Part shown: in pieces, positions 1-8,674 of the stretch | How positions within the stretch are numbered: position 1 is the first letter of the stretch | Layout: every line of letters begins with the position of its first letter | Source of the DNA: Ignavibacteria bacterium RIFOXYB12_FULL_35_14 | Lineage (GTDB): Bacteria > Bacteroidota > Ignavibacteria > Ignavibacteriales > Ignavibacteriaceae | Reading direction: 5' to 3' | NCBI GenBank assembly: GCA_001803045.1 | Contig: MHAR01000033.1 | Location: forward strand, 1-64,000 | DNA: 64,000 nucleotides | Made by a program: the position numbers and the translations under genes | The notes under the pieces: generated by a model | Database searches by the model: none | Seen by the model: the letters and a program-made list of their open reading frames with translations, nothing else | Told to the model about the DNA's origin: nothing

Positions 1-75
1 TAAATCAAAGAACACGTTAGTAAAAAATATTAAAAATTTGTTGTTGGTAGCTTAGTTAAGCGGTCAACTTGAGTG

Positions 76-113
76 TTTAAAATAAAAATGGCTGCCAAAA
101 TTAAGGCAGCCAT
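76..113 (-). terminator. Rho-independent terminator of the Ig-like lipoprotein gene
   Basis: A perfect 9-bp inverted repeat (ATGGCTGCC / GGCAGCCAT, arms 88-96 and 105-113, 8-nt loop) lies just beyond the stop codon at 133. Read on the minus strand it is followed by a T-rich stretch, the usual layout of an intrinsic terminator. Confidence 0.75.
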
Positions 114-132
114 ATAAAGAGTTAGTTATAGT

Positions 133-1554
133 TTAGTCTTTATTGCCACTAAGAATCACCGAAGCTTTACCGTTAGGTCCCTCAGCTTTAATTGATATTA
201 CTACAGGAGTATATTGATTTACTAATGTATCAACTAGGGCATCCCAAACCACAAAATTGAATTGAGTCCAGCTTCTGCTTTGTGTATCTGGAAGAATTAT
301 ATCAACATCACCTTGAGACTTAACATCTTCACCATCAACGGTAACTTTAATAGAAGTTCCACCTGCAAGAGGATTAGAATTTTGATCTGATAATGTATAA
401 GTAAATGCTTGGATACCACCTTCAGGAATGGAAAATGAAGTTGGCGAAGCCGTTATCTGTGGAACACCGGAGAAAAGAACCACGATATCGCGACTAATAT
501 TTACTGAGTTTTGATCTGCTGTAGTGGCAGTTACGGATGCAAAACCCGGTCCAAATATAGGATGATTTGGTCTAGGAAGAGCTGAAATTAAATTCACCGT
601 TCCTATTCCTAATGAGTTGGTTTGAATAGACCCCTCAATTATACCGCCTGTTGTAGTAAAATAAACAGAAGTAAGTGGTCTTACAGGGTTTGCGTATTTA
701 TCACCAACGTAAGCAGTGATAGGATCCTGCAATCCAAAGATGTTATATCCTGCAAAATTTGATTTTTCCGGAGCGATGCTAAAATGATCAAAATCAGGTA
801 ATCCGCCATGGATTGAAATTGCGACAGGCAGCGAGGTAATTTTTTTAGAACCCAAAGTTATTTCTGCAATAATTTGGACGACACCTGCTTTGGTACCACT
901 TGTAAGATTAACAGCCGCCTGACCGTTGTTATTTGTCTTTACAACTGCTGGGCTGAGCACCTCACCGCCTCCAGGACCAGCGCCGAATTTAAAATTAACA
1001 TCAATTGAATGAGCAAGGTCAATCGGTATTCCTGCCGAATCTTGAACCACAAAAGTAATCTTTGCGGTTTCTTCAGCTCCGCTTTCCTTAACACCAATGC
1101 TGTTTGTACTTTGCGATAGAAGAAAAATGCTCACAGGATCGCCGGAAGGAACGGAGCTTGAACTTTTATATTCTAATTCAATTATTGGTACCGTTACATC
1201 CGAGTTGCCGCTAACAAAAACATTTAAACTGTCAGTAACATATCCTGGTTTTGCTGCAACAAGAGATAAGTTTACGCTTGTTGTTACGGTTATATCCCGG
1301 TTAAACTTCCCTTGATTATCTGTATAGAAGACAAGTTGTCCATTTAATCCACTAACTGTTATTTGTGCGCTATCAATCGGAGTGCCTGTTAATTTGCTGA
1401 TAACTTGTCCGCTTAATTTTATTGTTTGCTGTGTTTGCTGCTCATCTCCGCCACCGGTAACCTGAGTGTCCGACTCACAGCTATTAACAATGACTGAGAA
1501 GGTGAGCAGAAGTATTATTCCTGCTAAATGTTTTTTAAGAGATGTAATTGACAT
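133..1554 (-). CDS. Secreted lipoprotein with carboxypeptidase-regulatory-like and Ig-like (Big_1-type) domains
   Basis: 473 residues. The N-terminus has a basic start, a hydrophobic stretch and a lipobox-like end (IVNSC, about residue 26), so it is probably a lipoprotein anchored in the envelope. Residues about 45-130 resemble a carboxypeptidase-regulatory-like beta-sandwich (ISGKLTGTPIDSA-type pattern, here GQVISKLTGTPIDSAQI). Residues about 140-370 look like two bacterial Ig-like domains, with the alternation of 'T..NG.A.V.L.SG...G' seen in Big_1 repeats. No enzymatic motif is visible. A surface or adhesive role is inferred. It stands alone, with a terminator downstream and a 334-bp upstream gap. 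The exact ligand or function cannot be read from the sequence. Confidence 0.8.
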   Translation of the reverse strand: MSITSLKKHLAGIILLLTFSVIVNSCESDTQVTGGGDEQQTQQTIKLSGQVISKLTGTPIDSAQITVSGLNGQLVFYTDNQGKFNRDITVTTSVNLSLVAAKPGYVTDSLNVFVSGNSDVTVPIIELEYKSSSSVPSGDPVSIFLLSQSTNSIGVKESGAEETAKITFVVQDSAGIPIDLAHSIDVNFKFGAGPGGGEVLSPAVVKTNNNGQAAVNLTSGTKAGVVQIIAEITLGSKKITSLPVAISIHGGLPDFDHFSIAPEKSNFAGYNIFGLQDPITAYVGDKYANPVRPLTSVYFTTTGGIIEGSIQTNSLGIGTVNLISALPRPNHPIFGPGFASVTATTADQNSVNISRDIVVLFSGVPQITASPTSFSIPEGGIQAFTYTLSDQNSNPLAGGTSIKVTVDGEDVKSQGDVDIILPDTQSRSWTQFNFVVWDALVDTLVNQYTPVVISIKAEGPNGKASVILSGNKD

Positions 1555-1861
1555 AATATTATTCCAAATAATTATTAATAGTTATTTGTAAGAGAATTTT
1601 TTTCGGTTCAAATGAATGATTCAGTAGTTCATCAGTTCCTGAGTTTGCTCAACTTCTATACCTAAGATAAAGAATGGGTTTTTGTCTCATTTTGTTAATT
1701 TTTTATTAAAAAAGTAAGATTTACCGAGTTTTTGCGTAATTTTTTGCGGAGGGAGTTATCTAAGGTTTACAATTGAATCATGTAAGATTAGTACGAGTGT
1801 AGGTTTGAATGATGCTATGACAATTGAGTTAATTTTGCATGTCGCTCCACTTAGTAATAAA
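1555..1861. other. Intergenic region, no gene seen
   Basis: AT-rich stretch upstream of the lipoprotein gene (which starts at 1554) and downstream of the sugar transferase gene. It should contain the promoter of the leftward lipoprotein gene, but I cannot assign a convincing promoter motif. No RNA gene or credible small ORF is seen. Confidence 0.4.
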
Positions 1862-1880
1862 GCGGTTCGAAGACCGCCTT
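1850..1880 (-). terminator. Probable terminator of the leftward polysaccharide genes
   Basis: A GCGGT / ACCGC stem (1862-1866 and 1873-1877, 6-nt loop) follows the stop codon at 1889. On the minus strand it is followed by TTTATTA. It is short but correctly placed for an intrinsic terminator. Confidence 0.5.
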
Positions 1881-1888
1881 AAATATTT

Positions 1889-3295
1889 TCATACTGCTCT
1901 CGTTTCGCCCTTAATCATTTGCCAAATTGTAAGAATTATAATCTGTATATCAAGCCAAATTGACCAATTCTCGATGTACCAAATATCATATTCAATTCTT
2001 TTACGGGTTCGTCTTTCATTTTCAATTGGATCGGTGGAGTCGCCTCGCAATCCATGAACTTGAGCCCAGCCCGTTAAGCCCGGTCTAACACGGCTTCTTA
2101 GTTTTATTTCATCTACAATTTCAGAATAGACTTCGTTGTAGGGAAGAAAGTGTGGTCTCGGCCCAACAATTGACATATCACCCTTAAGAATGTTAAAGAA
2201 TTGAGGAAGTTCGTCAAGGTTAGTTCGTCTTAAAATGCTGCCAATCTTTGTAATTCGAGAATCACCTGCAATAACTGGCGAGAAGGATTGGTTTTCAGAA
2301 TTTGCGCTAGTGATAAGTGTTCTGAACTTGTAAAAATTAAATGCCTTATTTTTCATCCCTATTCTTTTCTGCACAAAAAAGACTGTACCTCTTGAAAATA
2401 ATTTGATAAAAATTACTATTAGTGGAATAAGCCAGCTCAGAAATAATATGATTATGAACAGTGAGAATAAAATGTCAATTAATCGTTTGGTAAATCTCCA
2501 ATGTGCCTCTGCCAAAGGTTCATCACGGATAGTGATGATCGGAAAATTTTCAAACATGGTAATGCGGAATTTTTTGGAGATAAATCTAAAATAATCGGGT
2601 ATGATATGAACCCGTACTGCATGACGATTGCAAACCTTGATTATTTGATCAAGCCTGGCAAATTCTTGAATTGGCAGCGCAACAATTACTTCGTTAATAT
2701 TTTTTGATAGGATGACTTTCTCTAAATCATCTATTTTACCAATTAGCGCGGTTCGAGTCGGCTCTGCTGTTACATCATCTAAATAGCCGGCGAATTTGTA
2801 GGAAAATGACTGCTTCTTTATTGTTGAATTATAAAAATTTCTAGCAACTTCCCCTGAGCCAACAATCACGATGTTCTGAATTTTATTTTCTCTGAGGCTT
2901 AATTTGCCTATGAGCATTTTGAGGAGTTGAATCCTAATGCTGATGAAAAAAATCAGCACAAAAGCATAGATGAGAATAAAATTTCTTGTAAAAAGATCTT
3001 CTTTAGCTATAAAAATGAATAAGATTGCAGCTATGATTTGAACAAAGGTGTTTTTAAGTATATTGTTGAACTGGAAAGAAAACGAACGAAGATTATTATC
3101 CTCATAAAAACCATTTACGTTAGAGGTAAAATACCATAGAAAATTTAGTGCGGCGAGCAGGATAAACATGTGATTTCGCGCCATCAAAGTTTGAAAAGAT
3201 TGTGCGAGAATAGCTGATGCTGTAAAAATTATGTTTAATAATAATAGATCTAGAAAAAGTCGAAAATAATAGTTTGATCTCTGATTAGCTATCAT
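1889..3295 (-). CDS. Polyprenyl-phosphate sugar-1-phosphate transferase (WcaJ/WbaP-type, initiates exopolysaccharide repeat)
   Basis: 468 residues. The N-terminal half has four to five hydrophobic segments and a CoA-binding-like nucleotide fold (IVIVGSGEVARNFYN, about 145). The C-terminal part, from about 270 on, is the bacterial sugar transferase domain: a membrane re-entrant helix, then FFVQKRIGMKNKAFNFYKFRT, LDELPQFFNILKGDMSIVGPRP and RPGLTGWAQV, all hallmark motifs. It transfers a sugar-1-phosphate to undecaprenyl phosphate at the inner membrane and so starts assembly of a surface polysaccharide. It is last in a leftward three-gene run. Its start codon overlaps the stop of the upstream glycosyltransferase in an ATGA, implying translational coupling. 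The sugar used (glucose or galactose type) cannot be decided. Confidence 0.93.
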   Translation of the reverse strand: MIANQRSNYYFRLFLDLLLLNIIFTASAILAQSFQTLMARNHMFILLAALNFLWYFTSNVNGFYEDNNLRSFSFQFNNILKNTFVQIIAAILFIFIAKEDLFTRNFILIYAFVLIFFISIRIQLLKMLIGKLSLRENKIQNIVIVGSGEVARNFYNSTIKKQSFSYKFAGYLDDVTAEPTRTALIGKIDDLEKVILSKNINEVIVALPIQEFARLDQIIKVCNRHAVRVHIIPDYFRFISKKFRITMFENFPIITIRDEPLAEAHWRFTKRLIDILFSLFIIILFLSWLIPLIVIFIKLFSRGTVFFVQKRIGMKNKAFNFYKFRTLITSANSENQSFSPVIAGDSRITKIGSILRRTNLDELPQFFNILKGDMSIVGPRPHFLPYNEVYSEIVDEIKLRSRVRPGLTGWAQVHGLRGDSTDPIENERRTRKRIEYDIWYIENWSIWLDIQIIILTIWQMIKGETRAV

Positions 3296-4425
3296 TTCTT
3301 AAAAAACTCTTCACTCTTAATTTTTATAAAAGATTTGATCTTCTCCTCAAAAATACTTCTGTCAAATTGCTTCGCATAATTACTCAGAATTTGTGGGTCA
3401 AAAGTATTTTCACTTTTTTCAAATCTCGCAACTGCATTCACAATATCATCTGGGGTTTGATCTGAAAAGTGAATGCCATACTTCCCATCAACTATTGTTT
3501 CAGCAGTTCCGCCTTTATTTAATGCAATTACGGGCGTTCCGCAGCTTAGAGCTTCAATAACTGAAATTCCAAAATCTTCTTCAGCCGCAAAAACAAATGC
3601 CCGGGCTCGTTTCATATATTCTGCAAAGTCATCAACTTCCTTGTAGTTGATCATCTTAACATTTTTAGCTGACTTAGCTTTAATTTTTTCTTTGTCTGAT
3701 CCTTCTCCAATGATAATTAATTTTTTATCGGGCATTTTTGAAAACGATTCGGCAATAAGATCGATTTTTTTATATGGAACGAATCGCGATGCTGTTAAAT
3801 AAAAATCTTCTTTATGAGATTCACAACTGAATTTTGCGGTATCAACCGGCGGATAAATAACCTCTGCATCCCTTCTGTATATCTTTTTAATTCTCCTGGC
3901 AATGTAATTTGAAATGGCTACAAAGTAATCCACACGATTAGCAGAAACCACATCCCATGTTCTTATGTTGTGTAGAGCCGGCTGTAAAATTAGTTTCTGA
4001 ATCCTGCCAACAAAGCTTTCCTTATCAAAATATTGATGGGTAAGATCCCACGCATATCTTATAGGTGTATAACAATAACAAATATGCAGTTGGTTCGAGT
4101 TGGTTAATGCTCCCTTGGCAAATGCATGTGAGCTTGATATTACTAAGTCGTAACCGGACAAATCAAATTGTTCTATCGCGAGCGGGAAAAGCGGGAAATA
4201 GTGGCGATGATACTTATTTGCGAGCGGTAATTTCTGAACAAAAGATGTTTTTGCATTTTTACCTTTTAGAATTGTTTGCCGATCCTTCTCATTTAAAAAA
4301 TCAACAAGAGAATAGATATCTGCATTATTCCAAATGTTTGTAAAGGATTCTACGCACCTTTCGGAACCGGCATATGTTGTAAGCCAATCGTGTACTATAG
4401 CGGTTTTTAGATTTTGATTAATCAT
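3292..4425 (-). CDS. Glycosyltransferase family 4
   Basis: 377 residues with the two-Rossmann GT-B layout. The N-terminal half binds acceptor, starting AIVHDWLTTYAGSERC, a common opening in mannosyltransferase-like GT4 enzymes. The C-terminal half carries the nucleotide-sugar signature E-D-F-G-I-S-V-I-E-A-L-S-C-G-T-P-V, including the EX7E pattern, plus FVPYKKIDLIAESF. It is expected to add a sugar from a nucleotide donor to the lipid-linked repeat unit on the cytoplasmic face. It overlaps the downstream sugar-phosphate transferase by 4 bp and follows another GT4 gene by 17 bp, so the three form one operon. Donor and acceptor are not predictable here. Confidence 0.92.
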   Translation of the reverse strand: MINQNLKTAIVHDWLTTYAGSERCVESFTNIWNNADIYSLVDFLNEKDRQTILKGKNAKTSFVQKLPLANKYHRHYFPLFPLAIEQFDLSGYDLVISSSHAFAKGALTNSNQLHICYCYTPIRYAWDLTHQYFDKESFVGRIQKLILQPALHNIRTWDVVSANRVDYFVAISNYIARRIKKIYRRDAEVIYPPVDTAKFSCESHKEDFYLTASRFVPYKKIDLIAESFSKMPDKKLIIIGEGSDKEKIKAKSAKNVKMINYKEVDDFAEYMKRARAFVFAAEEDFGISVIEALSCGTPVIALNKGGTAETIVDGKYGIHFSDQTPDDIVNAVARFEKSENTFDPQILSNYAKQFDRSIFEEKIKSFIKIKSEEFFKK

Positions 4426-4442
4426 AACCTATCAAAATTATT

Positions 4443-5558
4443 TTAGTTTGTAATAACATCGTCAAATTCAAGCTTAAGATTTTCAGCAAATCTATCCCGG
4501 TTAAACCTCAAAATGTTTATATATCCTTTATCAATTAATTCAGCGCGTAAACTTTTATCATTTGTCAACATCGTCATTTTTTCGGCAAGCGCTTCGAAAT
4601 TAAGCGGCTCAAAATACAATGCAGCATCTCCGCAAATTTCCGGAATGGATGCTGAATTACTAGCTATTACAGGACACCCACAAACCATAGCTTCTAAGGG
4701 CGGTAATCCGAATCCTTCGTACATAGATGGAAAGATTAAACATGCGGCATTACTATAAATTAAAGGTAAATCATAATCTTTCACGAATCCAGGAATAATT
4801 ATATTGTCGTTTTGATCGCATAGTTTTGAAATTTCAGTGTCCTTGCTAAGATCCTCCTGCTTTAAACCTATGACGACTAACTTCTTAGCAGCAGGATGTT
4901 TCCTCAACCAAATATTGAAGGCTAAAAGAGCGGTTTTAAGATTTTTATGCGGTTTTATGCTGCCCACATAAAGGAAATAATCCTCGGGTAATTTGTAAGT
5001 CGCCCTTATTTTTTCAAATGATTTTTCCTGTAATGTATTTCTTAATATTTCGTTATCAATGCCACAATAGACTATTCTTATCTCTTTTTCTTTAACATGA
5101 GTGTATTTGATTATTTCATTTTTTGAAAATTGTGATATAGTTATAACTTTGTCAGACTTTTTGATAGCCGCATTGATCATGTATTTGGCATAAATAACTT
5201 TCGGAAGAGAAAGCTGATCGGCAAAAACCAGATGGTTTACATCATTAATTATTACGGCTCTTTTGGAAGCTTTTATCTTTAAAATGGGAATGTTATAATG
5301 AGGTGAAACGAAGAGATCGCATTTGGGAATTTTCGTCGGCAGCTCTAACTGCTCCTTTAGTGAATATATCGGGCTTTTCATATCAATAATGCTTGTTTCG
5401 TTTGACCAGGGAAAGGAGTCTAGAATTTCAGCGTTTCCAAGTAATGTTAGCTTATAATGCTCAACGAGGCTCGGGATCATGTTCTTTATGTTAGTGCCAA
5501 TTCCCGAATGGTTAATCATTCTTGCATCTAACGTTATATCGAATTTCTCAGTTCCCAA
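4443..5558 (-). CDS. Glycosyltransferase family 4
   Basis: 371 residues, GT-B fold. The diagnostic C-terminal segment reads MYEGFGLPPLEAMVCGCPVI followed by SNSASIPEICGDAALYFEP, the pattern of mannosyltransferase-like GT4 enzymes (EX7E and the phosphate-binding loop). FLYVGSIKPHKNLKTALLAF is the usual start of the second domain. It is the first gene of the leftward arm of the polysaccharide locus. The 164 bp to the divergent GT2 gene at 5723 must carry promoters for both directions, though no clear motif is seen. The specific sugar is unknown. Confidence 0.92.
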   Translation of the reverse strand: MGTEKFDITLDARMINHSGIGTNIKNMIPSLVEHYKLTLLGNAEILDSFPWSNETSIIDMKSPIYSLKEQLELPTKIPKCDLFVSPHYNIPILKIKASKRAVIINDVNHLVFADQLSLPKVIYAKYMINAAIKKSDKVITISQFSKNEIIKYTHVKEKEIRIVYCGIDNEILRNTLQEKSFEKIRATYKLPEDYFLYVGSIKPHKNLKTALLAFNIWLRKHPAAKKLVVIGLKQEDLSKDTEISKLCDQNDNIIIPGFVKDYDLPLIYSNAACLIFPSMYEGFGLPPLEAMVCGCPVIASNSASIPEICGDAALYFEPLNFEALAEKMTMLTNDKSLRAELIDKGYINILRFNRDRFAENLKLEFDDVITN

Positions 5559-5722
5559 AATAAATTAGATTTCCTTTAGAATGAATTATATTTACTGAAG
5601 ATAATGTACAATTATTTTTACAGTGTTAACATTGCACTCAAAAATATACACTAACATATTGAAATACCACATCGGTTTTGTATCGTAATTCCGTTAGTCG
5701 AATGTTATTCAAAAATTAAACA

Positions 5723-6529
5723 ATGAAATTCTCAATAATAACCCCAACCAATAATTCCGGGAATACTATTATCCGGAATGCTGAGTCCATTATCAGCCAA
5801 ACGTACAAAGAATTTGAACACATCATTATAGATAATTTAAGTGAGGACAATACTGTCCAACTAATAAAAAATATTTATGAAAAAGAGGTATTATCTTCCA
5901 GGCTAAGAGTTATAAGCGAAAAAGATTTTGGTATTTCCGATGCATTTAATAAAGGAATTAAAGCTTCAACAGGAGATATAATTGCTATTCTTAATAGCGA
6001 TGATTCTTATTATGATGAAAATGTTTTTTCTCGGATTATAAATATATTACAAGTTGATGAAAAGCTTTTTGCACACGGTAATATTTATTTTGTTGATCCA
6101 CGATTTGGTTCTAATATCAGACATCCTTTACCCACTAAAATTATGAGGAGTTATCAATATAATCACCAAACAATGTTTATTAAGAAGGAATTATATAATA
6201 GCGTGGGATTGTATAACACTGATTTTCTACAATCAATGGATTATGAATTTTACTGTAGGATAGCTAATAATTATGACCCCGAGAAAATATCAGTTTATAT
6301 TAGTGAAAAACCTCTTGTGAAAATGTTTGCCGGGGGAATATCGTGGAGGAACGAATTTTTAAGTATAGAAGAAGAAAAGAAAGCACTTAAGCTGAATGGT
6401 TTTTGGAATTATCAAGGAAAAAAGTTTTATTATTCAAGGAAACTAAGGGCAAAGTTTAAAATGTTTTTTAATGTATTAGGGCTTCAAGTTATAGTAAAAA
6501 TTTGGCGGAAATTTAAATGGAAAAATTAG
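5723..6529 (+). CDS. Glycosyltransferase family 2
   Basis: 268 residues with a GT-A fold: FSIITPTNNSGNTIIRNAE at the N-terminus, a D at the end of strand 4 (HIIIDNLSEDNT), and a metal-binding DXD-like motif in ILNSDDSYYDENVF. QTMFIKKELYNSVGLYN and MDYEFYCRIANN match the acceptor half of the family as seen in colanic/O-antigen GT2 enzymes. It starts the rightward arm of the locus and is AT-rich like its neighbours. A 124-bp AT-rich gap separates it from the flippase gene. Confidence 0.9.
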   Translation: MKFSIITPTNNSGNTIIRNAESIISQTYKEFEHIIIDNLSEDNTVQLIKNIYEKEVLSSRLRVISEKDFGISDAFNKGIKASTGDIIAILNSDDSYYDENVFSRIINILQVDEKLFAHGNIYFVDPRFGSNIRHPLPTKIMRSYQYNHQTMFIKKELYNSVGLYNTDFLQSMDYEFYCRIANNYDPEKISVYISEKPLVKMFAGGISWRNEFLSIEEEKKALKLNGFWNYQGKKFYYSRKLRAKFKMFFNVLGLQVIVKIWRKFKWKN

Positions 6530-6653
6530 TCTTCTAATTAAAATATTAAGACAATTATTTGGTTTACTAAGTACGCTTTATAGAATATGATTATCCTTAA
6601 CTCTTTAAAAATTCTAAAAAGTCTCCAAAAGAAACAAATGCAGTTTAATCCAA

Positions 6654-8006
6654 ATGTCATTGTCGAAAAATATTTTTAATAAAATATTTTTAAAACTGAG
6701 TTATCTTAGTACAAATAAGTATACCGAAAACACTTATTGGTTACTTGCCGAGAGAATAATTCGCATTAGCATTAATCTTTTCATCACCATTTATCTTGTT
6801 AGATATTTAGGTCCTCAAAAGTTTGGGCTTTTAAGCTACGCAATAAGCTATTTTAGTATCTTTTCCAGCTTTGCGTCATTAGGGTTGGACAATATTCTTG
6901 TTAGAGAATTGGTTTCGGATGCTGACAAAAAAAACCTGCTGCTTGGAACGAGCATTTACTTAAGATTAATAGCGGCTTCTGCAACAATCCTATTGGTAAT
7001 GATAGCCATATTAGTTACCGGAGAGGATTTCTTAACATCCATTTTAATTATATCCATTTCATCTTCAGTAATTTTTCAGAGTTTTAATGTTATCGATTAT
7101 TACTTCCAAGCAATGGTACAATCCAAATATGTAGTGTATTCTCAATTTGTTAGTTTGATCATTGCATCTGTTGTAAAAATTCTTTTGATTTATTACAAAG
7201 CAAACCTGATTTACTTCGCAATTACTATTACTTTGGAATCCATATTGCTTGCATTAGGTTTATATTTCATTTATAAAAAATATAATTTCGGCAAATTAAA
7301 CTGGCAGTTTAGCTACGAGGTGTCTAAAAAATTGCTCAAAGATTCTTTTCCATTAATTTTAAGTAGTATAGTAATTGCCGTTTATATGAAGATTGATCAA
7401 ATTATGATAAAAAAAATGCTAACTGATAGCGAGCTTGGATTTTATGCGTCGGCAGTGAAAGTTTGTGAATCGTTTTACTTCATTCCGATGGCTTTAACTA
7501 ATTCGGTTTTTCCTGCAATAATAAATGCGAAAAAAAAAGGTGAAAAATTCTATAAAATTCGGTTACAGCAGCTATATAATTCGGTTACGTGGATTTCAAT
7601 CGGAATAACTATTCCGATTACGATTTTTGCTCCGCAAATTATCACCTCGCTTTATGGAGAAAAATTTATTTCGGCCTCTCCGGTTCTTCAAATATACATT
7701 TGGTCTACCGTTGCAACCTTTTTGGGAGTAGCGAGCAGTCAATTTTTAATTGCAGAAAATTTTACAAAAATATCATTCTATCGAACTCTGATTGGAATGA
7801 TCACTAATGTTGTCCTGAATTTTATTCTGATACCCAGAATTGGAATTATTGGTTCTGCAATTGCTACGTTGATATCTTATTCAGCAGCAACATTTTCTTT
7901 GGTTTTATGGAAAGATACATATAAGCAAATAATCATGATGATCAAAGCAGTCTTTTTAATTTCGATTATTGATTATTGGAAAAATAGAAAGGAGCTCTCT
8001 AGATAA
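6654..8006 (+). CDS. Wzx-like oligosaccharide flippase (MATE/MOP superfamily)
   Basis: 450 residues made of about 12-14 hydrophobic segments. The N-terminal region (YLVRYLGPQKFGLLSYAISYFSIFSSFASLGLDNILVREL) and a mid-protein segment (YMKIDQIMIKKMLTDSELGFYASAVKVCESFYFIP) are the conserved blocks of polysaccharide-biosynthesis flippases. It should move lipid-linked repeat units across the inner membrane. Its presence fits a Wzx/Wzy-type pathway, but no Wzy polymerase is recognisable in the window, so that gene or the export genes must lie elsewhere. The end of the gene overlaps the possible start of the following methyltransferase-like gene. Confidence 0.92.
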   Translation: MSLSKNIFNKIFLKLSYLSTNKYTENTYWLLAERIIRISINLFITIYLVRYLGPQKFGLLSYAISYFSIFSSFASLGLDNILVRELVSDADKKNLLLGTSIYLRLIAASATILLVMIAILVTGEDFLTSILIISISSSVIFQSFNVIDYYFQAMVQSKYVVYSQFVSLIIASVVKILLIYYKANLIYFAITITLESILLALGLYFIYKKYNFGKLNWQFSYEVSKKLLKDSFPLILSSIVIAVYMKIDQIMIKKMLTDSELGFYASAVKVCESFYFIPMALTNSVFPAIINAKKKGEKFYKIRLQQLYNSVTWISIGITIPITIFAPQIITSLYGEKFISASPVLQIYIWSTVATFLGVASSQFLIAENFTKISFYRTLIGMITNVVLNFILIPRIGIIGSAIATLISYSAATFSLVLWKDTYKQIIMMIKAVFLISIIDYWKNRKELSR

Positions 8007-8658
8007 AATAAAAACATTAATAAAGCTTATTTTCGAACCCAGACTTTTAAGAGCATTGCTTTTTGCAAGGCATAATGGGTATCTAGTTGATACAGGTTGG
8101 AATAATTCGTTTGTTTCTAAAGAACCATTGGATAAAAATGGTAAACCAATTCCCTGGCTTACTTATCCGGCGATTTCTTTTTTGTCTGATAGATTAAGTA
8201 TAAATAATGATATTTCATTATTTGAATATGGCAGTGGCAATTCAACTATTTATTACTCGCTTAGGGTAAAAAAAGTAATTGCTGTTGAACATAATAAAGA
8301 ATGGTTTGATAAGATAAAAAATCGATTAAATAAGAATGCGGAAATTATTTTCAAGGAAGTTGATGAAGATAGAGATGGAGATTATAGTCGCACAATAAAA
8401 TCTACCAATGAAAAATTTAATATTGTGATCATTGACGCAGAAGAAAGAGTTAATTGCATTAAAAATTGCTGTGATAGTCTTACCGAGGATGGTGTTATTA
8501 TCTTAGATGATTCTGAAAGAAAAGAATATACGGACGGGATTGAATTTTTAAGTCGTAAAGGATTCAAACGGTTAGACTTTTATGGAATAGCTGCTGGGAT
8601 TATGTACCAAAAGTCTACATCAATATTTTACAGAAAATTAAACTGTTTGAATATTTGA
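7969..8658 (+). CDS. SAM-dependent methyltransferase-like protein
   Basis: 229 residues. The core has a class I methyltransferase layout: FEYGSGNSTIYYSL (motif I, glycine-rich), VIAVEHNKEWFDKI (acidic end of strand 2), FNIVIIDAEERVNCI (motif around strand 4) and DGVIILDDSERKEY (strand 5). The target is unknown; a small molecule or sugar of the polysaccharide is inferred from context. The start is uncertain. A TTG at 7969 gives a 38-bp overlap with the flippase, but the only good ribosome-binding sequence (AAAGGAG, 7988-7994) lies inside the overlap, with an ATA at 8008 at the right distance and no ATG nearby. The C-terminal half is unaffected. Confidence 0.75.
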   Translation: MIIGKIERSSLDKIKTLIKLIFEPRLLRALLFARHNGYLVDTGWNNSFVSKEPLDKNGKPIPWLTYPAISFLSDRLSINNDISLFEYGSGNSTIYYSLRVKKVIAVEHNKEWFDKIKNRLNKNAEIIFKEVDEDRDGDYSRTIKSTNEKFNIVIIDAEERVNCIKNCCDSLTEDGVIILDDSERKEYTDGIEFLSRKGFKRLDFYGIAAGIMYQKSTSIFYRKLNCLNI

Positions 8659-8674
8659 TATAAGGAAAAATCTT

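Noticed and set aside
1097-1315. Plus-strand open frame within the lipoprotein gene
   Set aside because: Shadow of the minus-strand gene; no start signal or family similarity.
2745-2765. GGTTCGAGTC-like tRNA T-arm motif
   Set aside because: It lies inside the coding sequence of the sugar transferase, and no cloverleaf can be built around it.
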